A DNA stretch of 64,000 nucleotides from an uncultured Bacilli bacterium (GTDB lineage Bacteria > Bacillota_I > Bacilli_A > RF39 > UBA660), in the NCBI GenBank assembly GCA_934098565.1, contig CAKOON010000003.1, forward strand, positions 124,001 through 188,000. Reading direction: 5' to 3'. Shown one piece after another: positions 60,987 to 64,000 of this stretch (positions are counted from its first letter, which is position 1; each line of letters starts with the position of its first letter). Position numbers and translations under genes: made by a program. Below the pieces are notes generated by a model, which was not told the DNA's origin, searched no databases, and worked only from the letters and a program-made list of their open reading frames with translations.

Positions 60987-62208
60987 AATTTTAGAATTAA
61001 TAACAAAGTTTGAAGCTGAAAATAGTAAACTTTTTAGTGAGTTAGATGAGATTGCTTTTACAAATAGTAAGAAAGTCTTAAAGGCTTTTAAAGAAAATAA
61101 TGTGAATGCTCTTGATTTTAGTGGTACCAATGGTTATGGTTACGATGACGCTGGTCGTGATAAAATTGAACGTATTTTTGCTGAAGTTTTAGGGGGCGAA
61201 GACGCTTTAGTCCGTCCCCAATTAATAAGTGGAACTCATGCTTTAACAGTTTGCTTCTTTGGTCTTTTACGTCCTGGCGATACTATTTTATCTATTAATG
61301 GCAAACCCTATGATACCTTAGATGAGGTAATAGGACTTCGTAGTAATGCTAGTAGTCTTAAAGCTTTTAAAGTAGCCTATGACCAAATCGACTTAATCAA
61401 TAATGATTTTGCTTATGATCAAATCAAAGAATATCTAAGTAAAAATAAAGTTAAAGTAATTGAAATTCAACGTAGCGTTGGCTATGCTAATCGGGATACT
61501 ATTAGTATTGAAAAAGTAGAAAATGTCTGCAAATTAATTAAGAGTGTAAGTCCCGAAACTATTATTATGGTTGATAACTGTTACTGTGAATTTGTTGGCA
61601 TTAAAGAACCGCTTGAAGTAGGTGCTGATATTATGGTGGGCTCATTAATTAAAAATTTAGGAGCTGGTATCGCTAGTACCGGTGCTTACATTGTAGGCCG
61701 TCATGACTTAGTTGAACTTTGTGCCCAACGCTTAACCGCTCCCGGTGAGGGAAAAGAAATTGGTCCTTCTTTAGGTTTAAATCGTTCTTTTCTCCAAGGT
61801 CTTTATATGGCTCCGCAAGCCGTTAAAAACAGCCTAAAGACAGGAATATTAGCTAGCTATTTATTAGAAAATCTTGCTTTTGAAGTCCATCCTAAGTACG
61901 ATGAAATTCGTAGTGATATCGTTACCCGTATCATCTTTAATAACGAGAATTTATTAATTAGATTTGTTCAAGGAATTCAAGGCGCCAGTGCTGTTGATAG
62001 TAACGTCTTACCAATTCCTGTTAGTACGCCAGGCTATGATGATGAAATAATTATGGCGAGTGGTTCCTTTACTCAAGGCTCATCCATTGAAATAAGTTGC
62101 GATGGTCCCCTAAGAAGTCCTTATATTGCTTATTTACAAGGCGGTATCACCTATGATTATGGTAAGTTGGCTATTGTAAACGCTATTGAAAATATTTTAA
62201 AAAAATAA
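60979..62208 (+). CDS. YnbB-type PLP enzyme (methionine gamma-lyase-like, aluminium-resistance family)
   Basis: Fold-type I PLP enzyme of the YnbB/Met_gamma_lyase family. The start has the family's SGTNGYGYDDAGRDKIERIF, then VRPQLISGTHAL, IMVDNCYCEFV, the PLP lysine in GSLIKNLGAG (about 226) and RLTAPGEGKEIG. Length 409, the family norm. The substrate is not established for most members. ATG 60979 is chosen (GGTGGTG 6 bases ahead) over an in-frame ATG at 60964. It overlaps the SDR gene and forms a two-gene unit with it. Confidence 0.9.
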   Translation: MDKILELITKFEAENSKLFSELDEIAFTNSKKVLKAFKENNVNALDFSGTNGYGYDDAGRDKIERIFAEVLGGEDALVRPQLISGTHALTVCFFGLLRPGDTILSINGKPYDTLDEVIGLRSNASSLKAFKVAYDQIDLINNDFAYDQIKEYLSKNKVKVIEIQRSVGYANRDTISIEKVENVCKLIKSVSPETIIMVDNCYCEFVGIKEPLEVGADIMVGSLIKNLGAGIASTGAYIVGRHDLVELCAQRLTAPGEGKEIGPSLGLNRSFLQGLYMAPQAVKNSLKTGILASYLLENLAFEVHPKYDEIRSDIVTRIIFNNENLLIRFVQGIQGASAVDSNVLPIPVSTPGYDDEIIMASGSFTQGSSIEISCDGPLRSPYIAYLQGGITYDYGKLAIVNAIENILKK

Positions 62209-62253
62209 TAAGAATATGTTAAAATAAAAGAAGAATAGAAAAGAGGAAATAAA

Positions 62254-62622
62254 GTGAATGAAATTGAATTACCCCAAAAAAAGGAAGTAGTTATTGAAAA
62301 AGAAAAGAAAATGCCCCTAACTTTAAAAGAACTTGTTAAGGAAATATTTACTTTTTTAACTCATACTAGTTTATTAAATATAATTATTTTTATTTTTGAA
62401 TTATGTCTTATTGCCTTAGTAGTTATTGTTTTTAAGCTTCCAGTTGAATTAATAATTGACCTAGGTCCTAAACTATTTAACTTTATTCAAGATGCTAAGT
62501 TATTAAGCCTTTTAATAAATGTTTGGACCCTTTTCTTCAATATTATATATACTATATGTGGTATTTATGCTTACTATAAAATATGCTCTGTAAGGTTTAT
62601 CGATTTGAGCAAAAGAAAATGA
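62254..62622 (+). CDS. Small membrane protein, unknown function
   Basis: A 122-residue protein: charged N-terminus (ELPQKKEVVIEKEKK), two strong membrane helices (about 40-62 and 90-112), and a basic tail FIDLSKRK. I do not recognise a family. GTG 62254 has AGAGGA 7 bases ahead. It follows the PLP enzyme by 45 bp and may be read with it. Downstream 62623-62783 holds a direct repeat TTAATACTGA and the next promoter. Confidence 0.65.
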   Translation: MNEIELPQKKEVVIEKEKKMPLTLKELVKEIFTFLTHTSLLNIIIFIFELCLIALVVIVFKLPVELIIDLGPKLFNFIQDAKLLSLLINVWTLFFNIIYTICGIYAYYKICSVRFIDLSKRK

Positions 62623-62736
62623 CTTTTTAATACTGATTAATACTGATAAAAATAATTTTTAGATGATGAATAACTTGCCTTTTATAGATGGCTATTTTTA
62701 GTAGCCAACTTATCTTTAACAAATAAGCTGTCAAAT

Positions 62737-62766
62737 TTGGACATTTTCTCATACCTATTGTATAAT
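62737..62766 (+). promoter_or_regulatory. Promoter of the Bax-inhibitor-1 gene
   Basis: TTGGAC (62737-62742), 18-bp spacer, TATAAT (62761-62766), 17 bp before the ATG. Confidence 0.65.
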
Positions 62767-62783
62767 AAAAAAGAGGAGGGAAA

Positions 62784-63434
62784 ATGAATAATAAATTATT
62801 AACCAAAGTATTTGGGTGGATGGTATTAGGACTTCTAATAACTTTTGGTACCGGCTTTCTAGTTTCTCATAACGAGAACATTTTAATTAATGTTTTATCT
62901 GGTCCTGGACTTTTTCTTATCTTAATAATGGAAATATTAATTGTTTTATTTTTATCATTTAGGATTACCAAAATGAGTCCGGCGGTTGCCAAAGCAAGTT
63001 TTATCCTGTATTCATTTGTAAACGGTCTATTTTTCTCAACCTATTTTGTTGAATTTGAAGTGGCGTCTTTAATTTTTATCTTCTTAGTTACTGCTATTGT
63101 TTTTGCTATTTTTGCTTTTATTGGCGCTGTTACCAAAATAGATTTAGAGAGACTTAGTACTTATTTATTTATGGGGCTAATTGGTATCATTATCTGTGGA
63201 ATAATCAATATTTTTGTTGGTAGTTCTACATTTGATTTTGTTTTATCAATTATCGGTATAATTATCTTTATTGGTTATACCGCCTATGATGTTAAAGTAA
63301 TTATGAATACCGAGAAATTTGCTCTAATACCGGAAGATAATCTTGCTATATATGGAGCACTACAACTATACTTAGATTTTATTAACCTATTTATTAGATT
63401 AGTTCAAATCTTTGCTAAAAATAGTGACAACTAA
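62784..63434 (+). CDS. Bax inhibitor-1/YccA-family membrane protein
   Basis: Seven-helix membrane protein of the BI-1/LFG family; Bacillus YetJ is a pH-sensitive calcium leak channel of this group. The 216 residues are almost entirely hydrophobic helices. The conserved end TAYDVKVIM with its Asp, followed by a final helix containing LYLDFINLFIRL, matches the family (YDTQxI and LYLDFINLF). ATG 62784 behind GAGGAGG. Ends in a bidirectional terminator shared with spoVS. Confidence 0.9.
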   Translation: MNNKLLTKVFGWMVLGLLITFGTGFLVSHNENILINVLSGPGLFLILIMEILIVLFLSFRITKMSPAVAKASFILYSFVNGLFFSTYFVEFEVASLIFIFLVTAIVFAIFAFIGAVTKIDLERLSTYLFMGLIGIIICGIINIFVGSSTFDFVLSIIGIIIFIGYTAYDVKVIMNTEKFALIPEDNLAIYGALQLYLDFINLFIRLVQIFAKNSDN

Positions 63435-63459
63435 AAAATCTCTGCAATAGAGATTTTTT
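63433..63459. terminator. Bidirectional terminator between the BI-1 gene and spoVS
   Basis: AAAAAATCTCT / AGAGATTTTTT perfect stem with a 5-nt loop, overlapping the end of the BI-1 gene. Confidence 0.85.
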
Positions 63460-63472
63460 CATTTTATAATAA

Positions 63473-63736
63473 TTATTTTAAAATATTGATTAATAATCTA
63501 ATTGCCGTTTTTTCTTCGCCATTAATTAAAACGTCGTTAAAGGCAGGAACAATTCCAATGTTAATACCAGCCGGTGCCAAAAAACCTCTAGCGATGGCTA
63601 CTGCTTTTACAGCTTGATTTAAGGAACCAGCTCCTATTGTTTGTAATTCAACACTACCATTTTCTCTAAAGATATTCGCAATCGCACCAGCTACTTTACT
63701 AGGATTTGATTTTGATGATACTTTTAAAATTTCCAT
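63473..63736 (-). CDS. spoVS: Stage V sporulation protein S
   Basis: Small Alba-like protein required for proper septation and spore coat formation in Bacillus, but also present in non-sporulating bacteria. The 87-residue sequence is strongly conserved: EILKVSSKSNPSKVAGAIAN, GAGSLNQAVKAVAIARGFLA and IPAFNDV-like VPAFND. ATG 63736 with TAGGAGG ahead. Minus strand, convergent with the BI-1 gene. On its own it does not prove that the host sporulates. Confidence 0.95.
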   Translation of the reverse strand: MEILKVSSKSNPSKVAGAIANIFRENGSVELQTIGAGSLNQAVKAVAIARGFLAPAGINIGIVPAFNDVLINGEEKTAIRLLINILK

Positions 63737-63769
63737 AATTTCCTCCTAGAAAATATATATGCACTTATC

Positions 63770-63799
63770 AAAAAAACTTGACTACAAAATCAAGTTTTA
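63770..63799 (-). terminator. Terminator of the partial minus-strand gene
   Basis: On the minus strand AAAACTTGA / TCAAGTTTT (63798-63773) followed by seven T; overlaps the stop codon of the partial gene. Confidence 0.8.
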
Positions 63800-64000
63800 T
63801 GATATGGCACTAATGAAAATAGCGGCTCCAAGGACAATACCAATGCTTAAAATTAATAAAATATTTAGAAAAATGTTTAAGTAGCCAGCTCTTGAAAGTG
63901 GTCTTAACTCCTCAATACTAGGGTCGTAATAAGTTTCTTTATCTTGATAGTTACCATTAGTTAAAACTTTAACAAGTCCTTTATGTTTACTGTTCGTATC
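63797..64000 (-). CDS. C-terminal part of a membrane protein running off the right edge
   Basis: Open on the minus strand from the window edge to TAA at 63799-63797, 67 residues visible. The sequence has a polar part with DTNSKHKGLVKVL and YYDPSIEELRPLSRAG, then a C-terminal membrane helix (LNIFLNILLILSIGIVLGAA). The start is outside the window. No family recognised; the tail-anchored look suggests a small membrane protein. It is too short to have been caught as a complete reading frame. Confidence 0.65.
   Translation of the reverse strand, partial: DTNSKHKGLVKVLTNGNYQDKETYYDPSIEELRPLSRAGYLNIFLNILLILSIGIVLGAAIFISAIS

Noticed and set aside
1..64000. Reassignment of TGA to tryptophan (Mycoplasma-type code)
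   Set aside because: Genes such as prp end at TGA, and tryptophan positions in conserved proteins are written TGG.

Overview
The window is AT-rich, densely packed chromosomal DNA from a low-GC Gram-positive bacterium (Bacillota, Bacilli-like). The evidence is the Gram-positive PolC next to a DnaE, RNase Y, the PrpC-PrkC-RsgA-Rpe cluster, the Prp protease with an L27 that carries a cleavable leader, AddAB, SpoVS, and AGGAGG-type ribosome binding sites. TGA is used as a stop and Trp is written TGG, so this is not a Mycoplasma-type code. An uncultured gut lineage of the RF39 type would fit, but that is inference.

Layout. 0-17.3 kb: penicillin-binding protein tail, rny, an RsuA/RluB pseudouridine synthase, a U32 protein, a membrane glycosyltransferase, overlapping dnaE and polC, the rplU-prp-rpmA operon behind a strong promoter and structured leader, and a HerA-type ATPase. 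17.3-25 kb: an accessory island. 25.1-29.4 kb: a Tad/type II secretion-like operon (TadZ, a degenerate CpaF, TadB, TadC and an acidic membrane protein). 29.8-37.4 kb: rlmN-prpC-prkC-rsgA-rpe, an XRE regulator, and recG behind a structured leader. 37.4-38.2 kb: a gene-free stretch with one strong and one weaker small-RNA candidate. 38.2-64 kb: addB-addA, pyk, hydrolase-murF-ddl, a prepilin, ftsY-fhs-ylxM, a PAP2 phosphatase, an exported protein, trpS, an unusual sigma factor, a cysteine desulfurase, an SDR plus a YnbB-type PLP enzyme, a Bax-inhibitor-1 protein and spoVS.

The main discovery is a complete diversity-generating retroelement (DGR) at 17.75-23.36 kb. A membrane-anchored target protein ends in a 103-bp variable repeat (18809-18911). 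The matching template repeat lies 2.2 kb downstream (21055-21157). The two align without gaps. All 72 non-adenine template positions are identical, and 16 of the 31 template adenines differ. Downstream are a MutS-domain-I-like protein, an Avd-like helical protein, a DGR-type reverse transcriptase (IGNMTSQ and YMDD motifs) and a small basic protein. An Rpn-like nuclease gene sits between target and template, with a second AAY-rich, template-like or relict segment on the minus strand. A HipA-like kinase/HIRAN pair lies just downstream on the other strand.

Strand composition appears to flip near 37.5 kb: non-coding DNA is G-rich on the + strand to the left and C-rich to the right. This would fit a replication terminus or a rearrangement boundary. 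Coordinates, alignments and motifs were read by eye from the sequence; family names rest on motif recognition, without database searches.
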